From Acidobacteriales bacterium 59-55 (lineage in GTDB: Bacteria > Acidobacteriota > Terriglobia > Terriglobales > Acidobacteriaceae): 64,000 nucleotides of DNA. A model generated the notes under the pieces. The model was given only the letters and a program-made list of their open reading frames with translations, was not told the origin of the DNA and made no database searches. Made by a program: the position numbers and the translations under genes. Every line of letters begins with the position of its first letter. Positions within the stretch are counted from its first letter, which is position 1. Positions 1 through 7,920 of the stretch are shown piece by piece. The DNA lies in the NCBI GenBank assembly GCA_001897435.1, contig MKSV01000010.1, forward strand, positions 62,001-126,000, given 5' to 3'.

Positions 1-2
1 CA

Positions 3-425
3 AATTCGGGGTCGCCTTTTACCGTATATCAGGGGGGAGCCAATACAAGTAATTCACTGGCCGGCAGTCTGTTTCCCAACCGCATAAGGAAGGGGACTTT
101 GCCTTCCGGCCGGCGGACGACTGCCCATTGGTTTGACACCACAGCGTTTACAAGCCCCGCTGCTTATCAATTTGGTAACTCCGGAAGGGATATCCTTCGT
201 GGCCCCGGCTATTGGGATATGGACTCCGGACTGATGAAAGACTTTCCTTTGCCTATCCCCCTGGGAGAAAATCCTCACCTTGAACTTCGTGGAGACTTTT
301 TCAATGTCCTCAATCATCCAAACTTTGCCCAGCCGAACAGCACAACCGGGTCGAACGCATTTGGGACAATTACGAGTTCGTCACCTGCCCGTGCAATTCA
401 GCTAGGCCTGCAATTTCTTTTCTAG
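3..425 (+). CDS. C-terminal end of an Oar-like TonB-dependent receptor (5' end outside window)
   Basis: This reading frame is open from the window edge to the TAG at 423-425, so only about the last 140 residues of the protein are visible. It would be an outer-membrane beta-barrel that imports large substrates, probably oligosaccharides, using TonB energy. Seen here are late barrel strands, the stretch HLELRGDFFNVLNHPNF, which is nearly invariant near the end of acidobacterial Oar-like receptors, and the terminal LQFLF with a final Phe (the Bam-recognised beta-signal). The complete receptor at 7921-11280 has the matching segment (FRVDAFNVLNHNNLNNP) close to its own C-terminus. The GH43-like gene follows 122 bp later, in keeping with a glycan-use locus. 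The substrate cannot be told from this fragment. Confidence 0.85.
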   Translation, partial: NSGSPFTVYQGGANTSNSLAGSLFPNRIRKGTLPSGRRTTAHWFDTTAFTSPAAYQFGNSGRDILRGPGYWDMDSGLMKDFPLPIPLGENPHLELRGDFFNVLNHPNFAQPNSTTGSNAFGTITSSSPARAIQLGLQFLF

Positions 426-547
426 TCCTTGCCGGCCTATAAGGCGAGCGCGAGAAACGAGCCTTTTATGAAGTACTGCTCTGATCGCGATGGGTGCAGT
501 CAGTGCAGTACTTCGGCCTGGAAGAGTGTCCTCAACGAGGTTATTCA

Positions 548-1600
548 ATGAAGATAAAGCTAATAGCAATTGCCTGTATTATTTTTCTGATCTCTCCGGC
601 GTGGAGCGCTCCGAAGAAGCCATTTATCGACTGGGCTAACCTGCATAACCCGCTTCTCTCCTACCCGGACTGGTCGATCAAAGACTTTGCCATGGCGCAG
701 CAAGATGGAGTATTTTACGTATTCTTCTCGGCGTTCTACGAGGATAATGGTCAGCTGCGCAGCCATGTTGTCGAAGTCACGACGCGTGACTTCAAGACGT
801 ATTCCGAGCCCGTTATAAATTTTGACGGCCAGGAAGATGGATTCGTTGGTATGTGTTCGCCGGACGTGCAAAAGCTCGGAGACCTCTGGCAGCTTTCATT
901 TAATTCATGGGGCGGGAACGACGAGGAGAAGCCTCACCAACTTTTTTACATGACCTCGCCTGATCTTATTCATTGGTCGCCACGCCAACCATTTGCGAGC
1001 AATCTGACTGCGGGGCACGGCGTGGACGATCTTACCGTCACCCGTAGCGGCAATAGATACTATGCGATGTGGAAGGAAGCAGTAAGACCACGCGGCCTGC
1101 CGCGACGAGAAGCCGTTGAGAAAAGTCAGATCCCACCTTGGAAGTATGGATTGCGAGCTCAGCTGGCTGAGGCAAAAAGCCTGAGTGGTCCGTGGAGCTA
1201 CGTCGGTTCCGGCTATCCGGCGCTCAAGATGGCTGACGGCAAAGAGAACGGGCTAATCCATGAGAACTTCGAATTTATCTGGATCGATGGCAAGCTGAAC
1301 GTGATCACTTCCGCCTATCCTGGCGGGCACGACGGATATATATACACGCTCTTGGATCCAAAGCACCCACTGGAGTGGGGGAAGGGGATGAAGCTAACTG
1401 TTCCCACCGAAAGCTTCAACCAGATGGTTCTTTACAATGCCGGAGCGATCTACGACTGGCGTAAGCAGGACGGCTATTTCTATCTCATCTACGGTGGGAC
1501 CAATGAAAAGACGTCGTATGGACACCGGGGATGGTACCGTATGGCTCTTGCACGCTCGAAAGACCTGGTGCACTGGGTTCCCGCAGGTTCCATTAACTAA
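548..1600 (+). CDS. Secreted GH43/GH32-like five-bladed beta-propeller glycosidase
   Basis: This 350-residue protein begins with a signal peptide (MKIKLIAIACIIFLISPAWSA, cleavage near residue 20). The body shows the repeated pattern of glycosidase beta-propellers: short acidic strands with blade motifs such as FYVFFSAF, TRDFKTYSEP, SPDLIHWSP and SKDLVHWVP. The S/T-x-D-L-x-x-W repeats are typical of the GH43/GH32/GH62 fold. I chose ATG 548 because GAGG at 537-540 lies 7 nt upstream and the signal peptide starts there; an upstream GTG at 494 lacks both. The likely role is extracytoplasmic hydrolysis of arabino-, xylo- or fructo-type side chains. Catalytic acids were not assigned with certainty, so a non-catalytic sugar-binding propeller remains possible. 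It is 36 bp upstream of the aldose 1-epimerase and probably cotranscribed with it. Confidence 0.75.
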   Translation: MKIKLIAIACIIFLISPAWSAPKKPFIDWANLHNPLLSYPDWSIKDFAMAQQDGVFYVFFSAFYEDNGQLRSHVVEVTTRDFKTYSEPVINFDGQEDGFVGMCSPDVQKLGDLWQLSFNSWGGNDEEKPHQLFYMTSPDLIHWSPRQPFASNLTAGHGVDDLTVTRSGNRYYAMWKEAVRPRGLPRREAVEKSQIPPWKYGLRAQLAEAKSLSGPWSYVGSGYPALKMADGKENGLIHENFEFIWIDGKLNVITSAYPGGHDGYIYTLLDPKHPLEWGKGMKLTVPTESFNQMVLYNAGAIYDWRKQDGYFYLIYGGTNEKTSYGHRGWYRMALARSKDLVHWVPAGSIN

Positions 1601-1636
1601 CCTGCTAAAGCTTGCTCTGATCTCAACAGGGGAAAA

Positions 1637-2680
1637 ATGTCAGTAGAAGGTTCTGTATGGGGAAGTGAAAGCTCACACCCCTCGATGTGGATTTACACGT
1701 TGGCGTCTGAGCAACTTCGTGTGCGGGTTACGAACTTCGGCGCGCGTCTGGTAAGTATTGAAGCCCCGGATCGGCACGGCGTCATGGGGGATGTTGTGCT
1801 CGGATATGATCTCCCGGAACAATACATCCGTGATCAAACTACTTATCTGGGCGCGAGCATAGGACGGTATGCTAACCGTATCGCTGGAGGAGCTTTCATT
1901 CTCGACGGCGAGGCCTTCCATCTCGATCGTAACCGTGATGGCAATACGCTGCATGGAGGTACGCAAGGCTTTCATCGAAGGATGTGGAGTCCGCGGCCTA
2001 CGACCTCCGGCGTCGAGTTCACGTTGGAGAGCGAGGACGGAGACATGGGCTTTCCAGGCAATCTTCGCATCTCGGTTCACTTTACTCTGGACGGTGACAG
2101 GCTGCAGATTGACTACACTGCCAGCAGCGATAAAAGTACCGTGATCAATCTAACGAATCATGCATACTTCAATCTCGGAGGGGATGGGTGCGCTACGATC
2201 GAGGGACACGAGCTACTTCTCAACGCAGACTATTTCACACCAGTGGGTCCAGGCCTTATTCCAACGGGAGCAATCTCCTCGGTTGCTGAGACTCCATTCG
2301 ACTTTAATCGCATGCAGCCCATCGGAAGGCGTATCAACCAGCCATCGGAGCAGTTGGTGCGTGCCGGCGGCTACGATCATAACTGGGTATTACAAGAAGG
2401 CAATCAACAGTTACGCGAGGCGGCCGTAGTCTACGAGCCATTGAGCGGGCGGACTCTGACCGTAGCCACAACGGAACCAGGCATTCAATTCAATTCCGGC
2501 AATTCTCTGAATGGATCCTGTGTCGGGAGGCGAAACGTCCCGTACACCAGGCGCCGTTCTCTGTGTCTGGAGACGCAGCATTTCCCTGACTCTCCTAACC
2601 ATCCAGATTTTCCCAGCACCGTACTGCGAACAGACGAGGTCTTTCGATCCACCACGACTTATACCTTCTCCGCTCACTGA
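1637..2680 (+). CDS. galM: Aldose 1-epimerase (galactose mutarotase)
   Basis: This enzyme interconverts alpha and beta anomers of free aldoses such as galactose, glucose or xylose. The 347-residue length is normal for GalM. Family motifs are clear: GASIGRYANRI at about 72-82, LHGG near 105-108, NLTNHAYFNL at 171-180 with the predicted catalytic acid His175, GGYDHNW at 244-250, and ETQHFPDSPNHPDFPS at 312-327 with the predicted catalytic base Glu312. The ATG at 1637 follows AGGGGA at 1628-1633. No signal peptide is evident, so it should act in the cytoplasm. It lies 36 bp after the GH43-like gene on the same strand, suggesting an operon that releases sugars and prepares them for catabolism. 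It faces the convergent MFS gene. Confidence 0.93.
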   Translation: MSVEGSVWGSESSHPSMWIYTLASEQLRVRVTNFGARLVSIEAPDRHGVMGDVVLGYDLPEQYIRDQTTYLGASIGRYANRIAGGAFILDGEAFHLDRNRDGNTLHGGTQGFHRRMWSPRPTTSGVEFTLESEDGDMGFPGNLRISVHFTLDGDRLQIDYTASSDKSTVINLTNHAYFNLGGDGCATIEGHELLLNADYFTPVGPGLIPTGAISSVAETPFDFNRMQPIGRRINQPSEQLVRAGGYDHNWVLQEGNQQLREAAVVYEPLSGRTLTVATTEPGIQFNSGNSLNGSCVGRRNVPYTRRRSLCLETQHFPDSPNHPDFPSTVLRTDEVFRSTTTYTFSAH

Positions 2681-2736
2681 GTGATACCCATCAATTGAAC
2701 AGAGCGGTTTCTGTATCTCAGCTTCAGTGATCCTTT

Positions 2737-4023
2737 TTACTTCTCGTTCTCAGCATGGACGTCTCGGCACAATAATCCCAGCACAACAGTAGCAGCGGGG
2801 ATCAGCAGGCCCGAGACGACCAGGATGGGGGTATATCCAAAATGCTCAATTACAAGGCCCGTTGTTAAGATAAAGAGCATAGCCCCGAGGCCGGCGGCTG
2901 TCCCGGCCATCCCCGAAATCGACGCGACAAGATCATTGGGAAAGAAGTCGCTGGTAAGGGTTTGCAGGTTGTTTATCCAGAACTGAAAGGCAAAGAGTAC
3001 AACGCTGATCAGAGCGATCACTTCAGCGGAGGAACTCGCGCCAGCAACCAGCATACCGGCTGGCGCCAGCAAGGCCGGCAGGAGAATAGCGAAACCGCGC
3101 GCGCGTGTCGGGCTCCAGCCGCGATGGATCAATCGCCCGGAGAACCAGCCTCCCATCAGTGCCCCGGTATCGGCGAAGACATAGGGTATCCATGCAAAGA
3201 TCCCAATCGCTTTAAGACTGAAACCGCGCGCGGAATAAAGATAGAGCGGTAGCCAGACCAGGTACAGCCACCAGACTGGATCTCCCAGAAAACGTGCCAG
3301 GACGATTCCCTGAACTTTCCTGTTCTTCAACAGATCGAGCCATGACGGTGCAACTGCCACTCCGTTTTCTACAGCATCCTGCTGGATAAACGCCAACTCT
3401 TTCGGAGCTAGCCACGGATGTTGTTTCGGCGAGCGATAGAACATCTGCCACAAGGCAAGCCACACAAAGCCGAGCAAGCCGGTGGCAATGAAGGTTGTCC
3501 GCCATCCGAAACTGAGCTGAAGCCAGATAATCAGGGGCGGAGCCAACGCCGACCCGAGCGTGGCCCCGGTGTTCACGATGCCCATGCCCAGCGCGCGCTC
3601 CCGGGCGGGGAACCATTCAGCCACGCTCTTAATTGCTGCCGGCCAGTGACCGCCCTCGCCGAATCCCAGGATAAGTCGGAACAGGCTGAAACTAGCCAGG
3701 CCCCGCGCGACGGCCTGGGCTATTTCTGCAACTGACCATATGGCCATGGCGATCGAAAGCCCGGACCGCGTGCCGATACGATCCTGTACTTTGCCAAATA
3801 CAGTTTGACCTATCGAATAAGAGAAGAGAAACCAGACGCTGATGCTTGCGTACTGAAAGCTACTAAGATGTAGCTCCTTGCATAGGGTCGGAGCGAGGAC
3901 CGAGAGCGTAAGCCGATCGATATAGCTGATCAGCGTGGCGAAGAACAGCAGACTCACAACCCACCATCGCAGGCCCGCCACGTAGAAGGTACGATTGAAA
4001 AGCTTCGGCCTCAATGAGATCAC
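2737..4023 (-). CDS. MFS transporter, anion:cation symporter (hexuronate-type, ExuT-like)
   Basis: This 428-residue protein has about 12 hydrophobic segments and motifs of the ACS family: SYIDRLTLSVLAP in helix 1, and GFGEGGHWPAAIKSVAEWF followed by RERALGMGI, which closely match hexuronate and glucarate transporters. The likely role is proton-coupled uptake of a sugar acid across the inner membrane. The start is a GTG at 4023 behind a strong AGGAGGG Shine-Dalgarno sequence. The alcohol dehydrogenase gene ends only 18 bp upstream on the same strand, so the two form an operon. The pairing with a sugar dehydrogenase and the nearby polysaccharide lyase fits import and oxidation of a uronate or related acid. 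The exact substrate is inferred, not shown. Confidence 0.88.
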   Translation of the reverse strand: MISLRPKLFNRTFYVAGLRWWVVSLLFFATLISYIDRLTLSVLAPTLCKELHLSSFQYASISVWFLFSYSIGQTVFGKVQDRIGTRSGLSIAMAIWSVAEIAQAVARGLASFSLFRLILGFGEGGHWPAAIKSVAEWFPARERALGMGIVNTGATLGSALAPPLIIWLQLSFGWRTTFIATGLLGFVWLALWQMFYRSPKQHPWLAPKELAFIQQDAVENGVAVAPSWLDLLKNRKVQGIVLARFLGDPVWWLYLVWLPLYLYSARGFSLKAIGIFAWIPYVFADTGALMGGWFSGRLIHRGWSPTRARGFAILLPALLAPAGMLVAGASSSAEVIALISVVLFAFQFWINNLQTLTSDFFPNDLVASISGMAGTAAGLGAMLFILTTGLVIEHFGYTPILVVSGLLIPAATVVLGLLCRDVHAENEK

Positions 4024-4041
4024 GTTCCCTCCTGCGACACC

Positions 4042-5073
4042 TCATATAGCTTCGCAGTCAACCAGCACGTGGATCGCACCGTTATGAATATCGTCGCGAA
4101 GCTCAAAGGCCTCTCCGATGCGACTAAGCGGAATCTTGTGGGTCACAATTTCGGAGGTATTGACGAGTCCATCGAGAACCAGTTGGACACCTTCGGTATA
4201 GAAGCGACGCATGTCGATATCCCGCTTCGGCTCAGTGGAATAAATATCGATACGCTTGCGATGAACCTTTAGAAAGTCAATTGGCGTATTGCATACTCCG
4301 ATGCATCCGTACATGACGATCTTTCCAGCGAAAGCAGCGCAGTCAATAGCATCCGCCATGCCATCTCCTTCAAGAAGGCATGGAATCACCACATCGAATC
4401 CATCAGGAAACTCTTTTCCCACGATATCCATCGTCGGCGTTTCAGGCGACGGGATCTTGAAGGTATGGGTCGCTCCATACTTTTTTGCAAGGGCCAGCTT
4501 ATCGTCACTCAGATCGGTGACAACAAGTGCCTTCGGATTATGAAGGCGCAGAACTTGAGTCAACACCAACCCACTTACACCCTGTCCTGTCACCAGGACC
4601 GTCTTCTGTTGATTCAGTTGGGAGATTTCCACTGCGTGTAGAACGCCCGGAAGAATTTCGATCAGGCTCGTGTCAAGCAAGTTAAACCATGGTGGCAGCA
4701 CCTTGACATTAAAGGGACGGCACACAATATACTGGGCAAACGCACCCCATACATAGCGACACGTGACCTGATCTCCAACGCGCAATCCCTCGACATTTGC
4801 TCCAAGCTTTTCGACGACCCCGGCGACTTCGTGTCCGAGCCTGGCGGGGAAACTGACGAACTCCGGGCTGCGGGTACCACGGTACGACTCAATATCAGAG
4901 CCGCATATTCCAACCCACTTAACCCTGATTCGTATTTCGCCATCGCCCGGCTCCGGAATTTCGGCATAGCGAAGAGACAGGCGCCTCGGCTCTTCGAGAA
5001 CAGCGACTCGCTGAGTATTAGGTTGACTTGCGTCGACGAGAGTTAGCGGAGCTTGCGTCATTCGAGTAGTCAT
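4042..5073 (-). CDS. Medium-chain zinc-binding alcohol/sugar dehydrogenase lacking the structural-zinc lobe
   Basis: This 343-residue NAD(P)-dependent dehydrogenase belongs to the MDR superfamily (sorbitol/threonine dehydrogenase-like, COG1063). Catalytic zinc ligands are visible: Cys57 in GICGSD, then His81 and Glu82 in RLGHE. The Rossmann motif reads TGQGVSGLV. The usual structural-zinc lobe with four clustered cysteines between about residues 95 and 125 is absent: GDQVTCRYVW runs straight into GAFAQYIVC. It heads a two-gene operon with the hexuronate-type transporter and is divergent from the AraC regulator, so a role in oxidising the imported sugar or sugar alcohol is plausible. ATG 5061 is an alternative start; neither has a strong Shine-Dalgarno sequence. 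Confidence 0.85.
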   Translation of the reverse strand: MTTRMTQAPLTLVDASQPNTQRVAVLEEPRRLSLRYAEIPEPGDGEIRIRVKWVGICGSDIESYRGTRSPEFVSFPARLGHEVAGVVEKLGANVEGLRVGDQVTCRYVWGAFAQYIVCRPFNVKVLPPWFNLLDTSLIEILPGVLHAVEISQLNQQKTVLVTGQGVSGLVLTQVLRLHNPKALVVTDLSDDKLALAKKYGATHTFKIPSPETPTMDIVGKEFPDGFDVVIPCLLEGDGMADAIDCAAFAGKIVMYGCIGVCNTPIDFLKVHRKRIDIYSTEPKRDIDMRRFYTEGVQLVLDGLVNTSEIVTHKIPLSRIGEAFELRDDIHNGAIHVLVDCEAI

Positions 5074-5240
5074 CTTGTAATGTACGAGTATAGCGAGATG
5101 CCACTCGCGAAGTCTTTATGGGAAACTGTCCAAGCTTTGTCTCTAACGGAAATGGAGGTTGAAAGTATTTGTTGGTCCACGCGCTGGAAATCTCACTCTC
5201 AGGGGGCTTCCGCCGCAGGACCATGTCGTAATCCATGACG

Positions 5241-5246
5241 TATAAT
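5241..5246 (+). promoter_or_regulatory. Candidate -10 element of the araC-family gene
   Basis: A perfect TATAAT lies 20 bp before the ATG of the AraC-type regulator, in the divergent gap shared with the dehydrogenase operon. No good -35 hexamer is visible at 17 nt, which would suit an activator-dependent promoter. This is a sequence match only. Confidence 0.3.
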
Positions 5247-5266
5247 TCGCTACCAAGGATAGGACC

Positions 5267-6148
5267 ATGCTCACATCGTTGGCAGAAGTTCTTTGGACAG
5301 CACGCTATGACTACAAGCCCGGATCGAGGCTCATCAGGCACAGGCACGACTATTTCCAGATGATCTATTTCATCTCAGGCTCTGGAGTTATAGATATTAA
5401 ACAGAGCGAATTGTCGATTAAGCCTAACTCTCTTCTACTTATCAAGCCTGGCGATACACATGCGCTGAGGCCGTCGTCCCTGGTAAAGACCCTCGACTTA
5501 AAATTTCTTGTGGAGAGCCGCTCCTTACGTAGCCAATTACTTGGTGCAAGCGATCTTTTTGAAGACAATGACCCATGGGTGTCTGATTTATTCGAGCGTA
5601 TTCGGCACGAAGGCGAGCGCGGCAGGTATCTTTATCGCGAGTTATGCAGCGCTTTTCTGAGTGAACTGCTCATCCACTGTCTTCGCTTTGATCGGCCGAG
5701 TGAGGAAGTTCCCTTGAATGGACCTGCAAGTTACGATGTTTCGGGCGATGGGATCGTTCAGCAGGCGGTTCTCTTTATCCAGGATCACTACGCAGGCGAT
5801 TGCGATATACAGGAGATCGCTGACGCTGTTGGTAAATCGGATCGGCATGTCCGTCAACACTTCAGGGATGTACTTAATATCTCTCCTCGGCGCTATCTGC
5901 TGGAGTACCGCATCCAGAAGGCCAAGGAACTGATTGAATACTCCAACTATGCCTTCAAGGAAATCGCGGATAGGGTAGGGTTTAAAACGGTCCATCACTT
6001 TGCCCGTACCTTCCACGAGATTAGCGGCCATACGCCGGGGGAATGGCGCCGCAGGTACCAGGCAGGGATCTGCAAGGATGTGTATATCAATCCTCACTTT
6101 GTAAATACGAACTGGACTTCTCCAGCGGATACTACACGGGTAGCTTAG
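5267..6148 (+). CDS. AraC-family transcriptional regulator with N-terminal cupin sensor
   Basis: This 293-residue regulator has an N-terminal cupin-like sensing domain (about 10-110; RHRHDYFQMIYFISG with His residues near 24-26, and IKPGDTHAL) and a C-terminal pair of AraC helix-turn-helix motifs. The HTH is seen as IQEIADAVGKSDRHVRQHFR and, in the second motif, IADRVGFKTVHHFARTF followed by SGHTPGEWRR. It probably binds a sugar or sugar acid and controls the divergent dehydrogenase/transporter operon, whose start is 193 bp away. The ATG at 5267 follows AAGGATAGGA. The C-terminal tail after the second HTH (about 25 residues) is somewhat longer than usual. Confidence 0.92.
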   Translation: MLTSLAEVLWTARYDYKPGSRLIRHRHDYFQMIYFISGSGVIDIKQSELSIKPNSLLLIKPGDTHALRPSSLVKTLDLKFLVESRSLRSQLLGASDLFEDNDPWVSDLFERIRHEGERGRYLYRELCSAFLSELLIHCLRFDRPSEEVPLNGPASYDVSGDGIVQQAVLFIQDHYAGDCDIQEIADAVGKSDRHVRQHFRDVLNISPRRYLLEYRIQKAKELIEYSNYAFKEIADRVGFKTVHHFARTFHEISGHTPGEWRRRYQAGICKDVYINPHFVNTNWTSPADTTRVA

Positions 6149-6291
6149 TGCGATGGTTAACGTGATGGATAAGCCGGCAGGCTGGTTCCAGACTCTATTG
6201 TGCCGGTTACGCACTTCATCGATGGGGTCGCGGAACTATAGCGGCAGGAAACGCTAATCCTAAGGGCGTGACCAGCTTGGCACGCTCCGGA

Positions 6292-7641
6292 TTAATGCTC
6301 GGTCGGTGACACGATCCGCACTGCGATACAGTCAACAGAAGCTGCTGAACCGCCCATGGAGTGGGCGTGGAGAAGAGCTTCGAAGTAGCGTGGAAGCGTT
6401 CCGCCGTTCGCAGTCTTTAGCTTCGTTGCTAGATCGCGCCGGCTCTCGTCGTCGCTCAGGAAGCGAACGGCAGCTTCAGTGCCCTCAAGTCGAAGTCCCT
6501 GTAACAGTAGTACAGTTCCGTGCTCATCTATACCCGGCACTAAGGATATAGTGGCGTAGTCTTCGCCGGAGAAACCGGTCGGTCCTGAGACCGAGTAGGT
6601 GGCCTGCTCACCACCTTGCGGCGAGCGATTACTAATGTAGCGTCCGTTCAAGCGGAAGTTCAAATGGTCTTCGTACAGTTCTTCCCAGGGATTGGAAGTC
6701 TTCGCGCCAATCAAAATGACGTCGCCGCTGGCGAGCATTTTCCCGGTGATTTCTTTTGCGGAATGTATGACGATGTTTCCTCGTAAAGCGCCTGCCATGG
6801 AAGTAATGGCGGATGCGGCCCGCACATCTGCCATGGAGGATAATTGAGACGATTGCAAGTAATGAAAAAGACGGAGTTCTCCTTCCGTGGCGTCATGAGG
6901 TATCAATGCGTCTGAATAGCGGTGGTCGGCATACTCGTCCAAACTGATCTCTTTCTCTCCAAGCAGTCGAAGCACGTAGCTACCATCAGCGAGGACCATA
7001 GTGGTTTTTTGCCCTGGGACAAGCACTTGGTCAATTGGCCACGGCGGCGTATCGCGGCCTGCCGAATGCATCGATTGATGCCAGCCGATAACCGCAACAA
7101 TCAGCGATGCAGCGAAAAGCACCCACGGCAACCAGATCGGCAATCGTCGAAATACGGATGCTGCCTCGTGGGATTCAGTGTGGGAGTCAGCAGAGGGCAC
7201 CTCGCTCGAGCGATGCTGTGCATGTCTCGGATGAAACGCCAGTGCATAGCCTCCCTTGGGAATCTCGATGATGATTTGCTCGTCATGGCCGACAGCTTGG
7301 TAGTATTCATGCAAACGCAGCCGGAGCTGGCGTGCGTAGACACGAACACAACTGTCTTCCGTGGGGTGAAAGTCTTTCGGTTTTCCGAAAACGGCTTGCC
7401 CGATCGCCTGTTCGGTTAATCCGGCCCGATTATTCGCAAGAGTGCACTTAGCCAGATAGCGTAGTAGAGCGGGCAGGCGGCTGGACTTTTGGAAAGCTTC
7501 GCTCTTTGAGATGCGTTCGATTAGCTGGGACCGCTCGTCGCCTGAACCATTAAGAGCGTTGCTGATATCACCGTTGTGCTGGCGCGCAGCGGCGATATCA
7601 GAATCTTCAAGCTTGTCGATTGGTGGCGAAGTTACTCCCAT
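6292..7641 (-). CDS. Membrane-anchored winged-helix transcriptional regulator
   Basis: The 449-residue protein has an N-terminal putative DNA-binding domain (about 38-138) containing LTEQAIGQAVFGKP, PTEDSCVRVYARQLRLRL and IIIEIPKGGYALAF. This conserved module is common in acidobacterial regulators and in some adenylate-cyclase/TPR proteins. A single transmembrane helix follows (about 168-187, LPIWLPWVLFAASLIVAVIG), then about 260 residues of periplasmic domain of unknown type. The layout resembles ToxR/CadC one-component regulators. It is transcribed divergently from the TonB receptor at 7921, and the shared 279-bp gap has tandem repeats, so direct control of the receptor is likely but unproven. 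ATG 7641 follows AAGG. Confidence 0.75.
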   Translation of the reverse strand: MGVTSPPIDKLEDSDIAAARQHNGDISNALNGSGDERSQLIERISKSEAFQKSSRLPALLRYLAKCTLANNRAGLTEQAIGQAVFGKPKDFHPTEDSCVRVYARQLRLRLHEYYQAVGHDEQIIIEIPKGGYALAFHPRHAQHRSSEVPSADSHTESHEAASVFRRLPIWLPWVLFAASLIVAVIGWHQSMHSAGRDTPPWPIDQVLVPGQKTTMVLADGSYVLRLLGEKEISLDEYADHRYSDALIPHDATEGELRLFHYLQSSQLSSMADVRAASAITSMAGALRGNIVIHSAKEITGKMLASGDVILIGAKTSNPWEELYEDHLNFRLNGRYISNRSPQGGEQATYSVSGPTGFSGEDYATISLVPGIDEHGTVLLLQGLRLEGTEAAVRFLSDDESRRDLATKLKTANGGTLPRYFEALLHAHSMGGSAASVDCIAVRIVSPTEH

Positions 7642-7920
7642 TCTGCCTTAAATCCCTATTTTTCGAACCGTACAGGAAGCACCTAGAGTCTGAAAAGCAC
7701 GGATTTCATGAGTGCCACGACCATTGTAAGTCATGCTATTTCAACGTTTCACATTGTTTTTAACATTGTTTTTGAGAGCTAAGCCCTTGTAGAAGCCTTA
7801 CCGGGGGCTGAGGGTATATCTGTTCCCAAAAACAGCGCCTTGCTTGTCGTGAAAACAATTGCCTCAAAGCAATTCTTATTCCAAACCACTGTAGCACTAG
7901 AAATATGGAGGCTCAACCGT
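7642..7920. promoter_or_regulatory. Divergent control region between the membrane regulator and the TonB receptor, with tandem 11-bp repeats
   Basis: This 279-bp gap separates two divergently transcribed genes. It contains two direct copies of ACATTGTTTTT at 7751-7761 and 7763-7773, a 12-bp period placing them roughly on one helix face. A GGAGG at 7907-7911 is the ribosome-binding site of the receptor. No convincing -35/-10 pair was found. The repeats are candidate operator half-sites. Confidence 0.4.
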
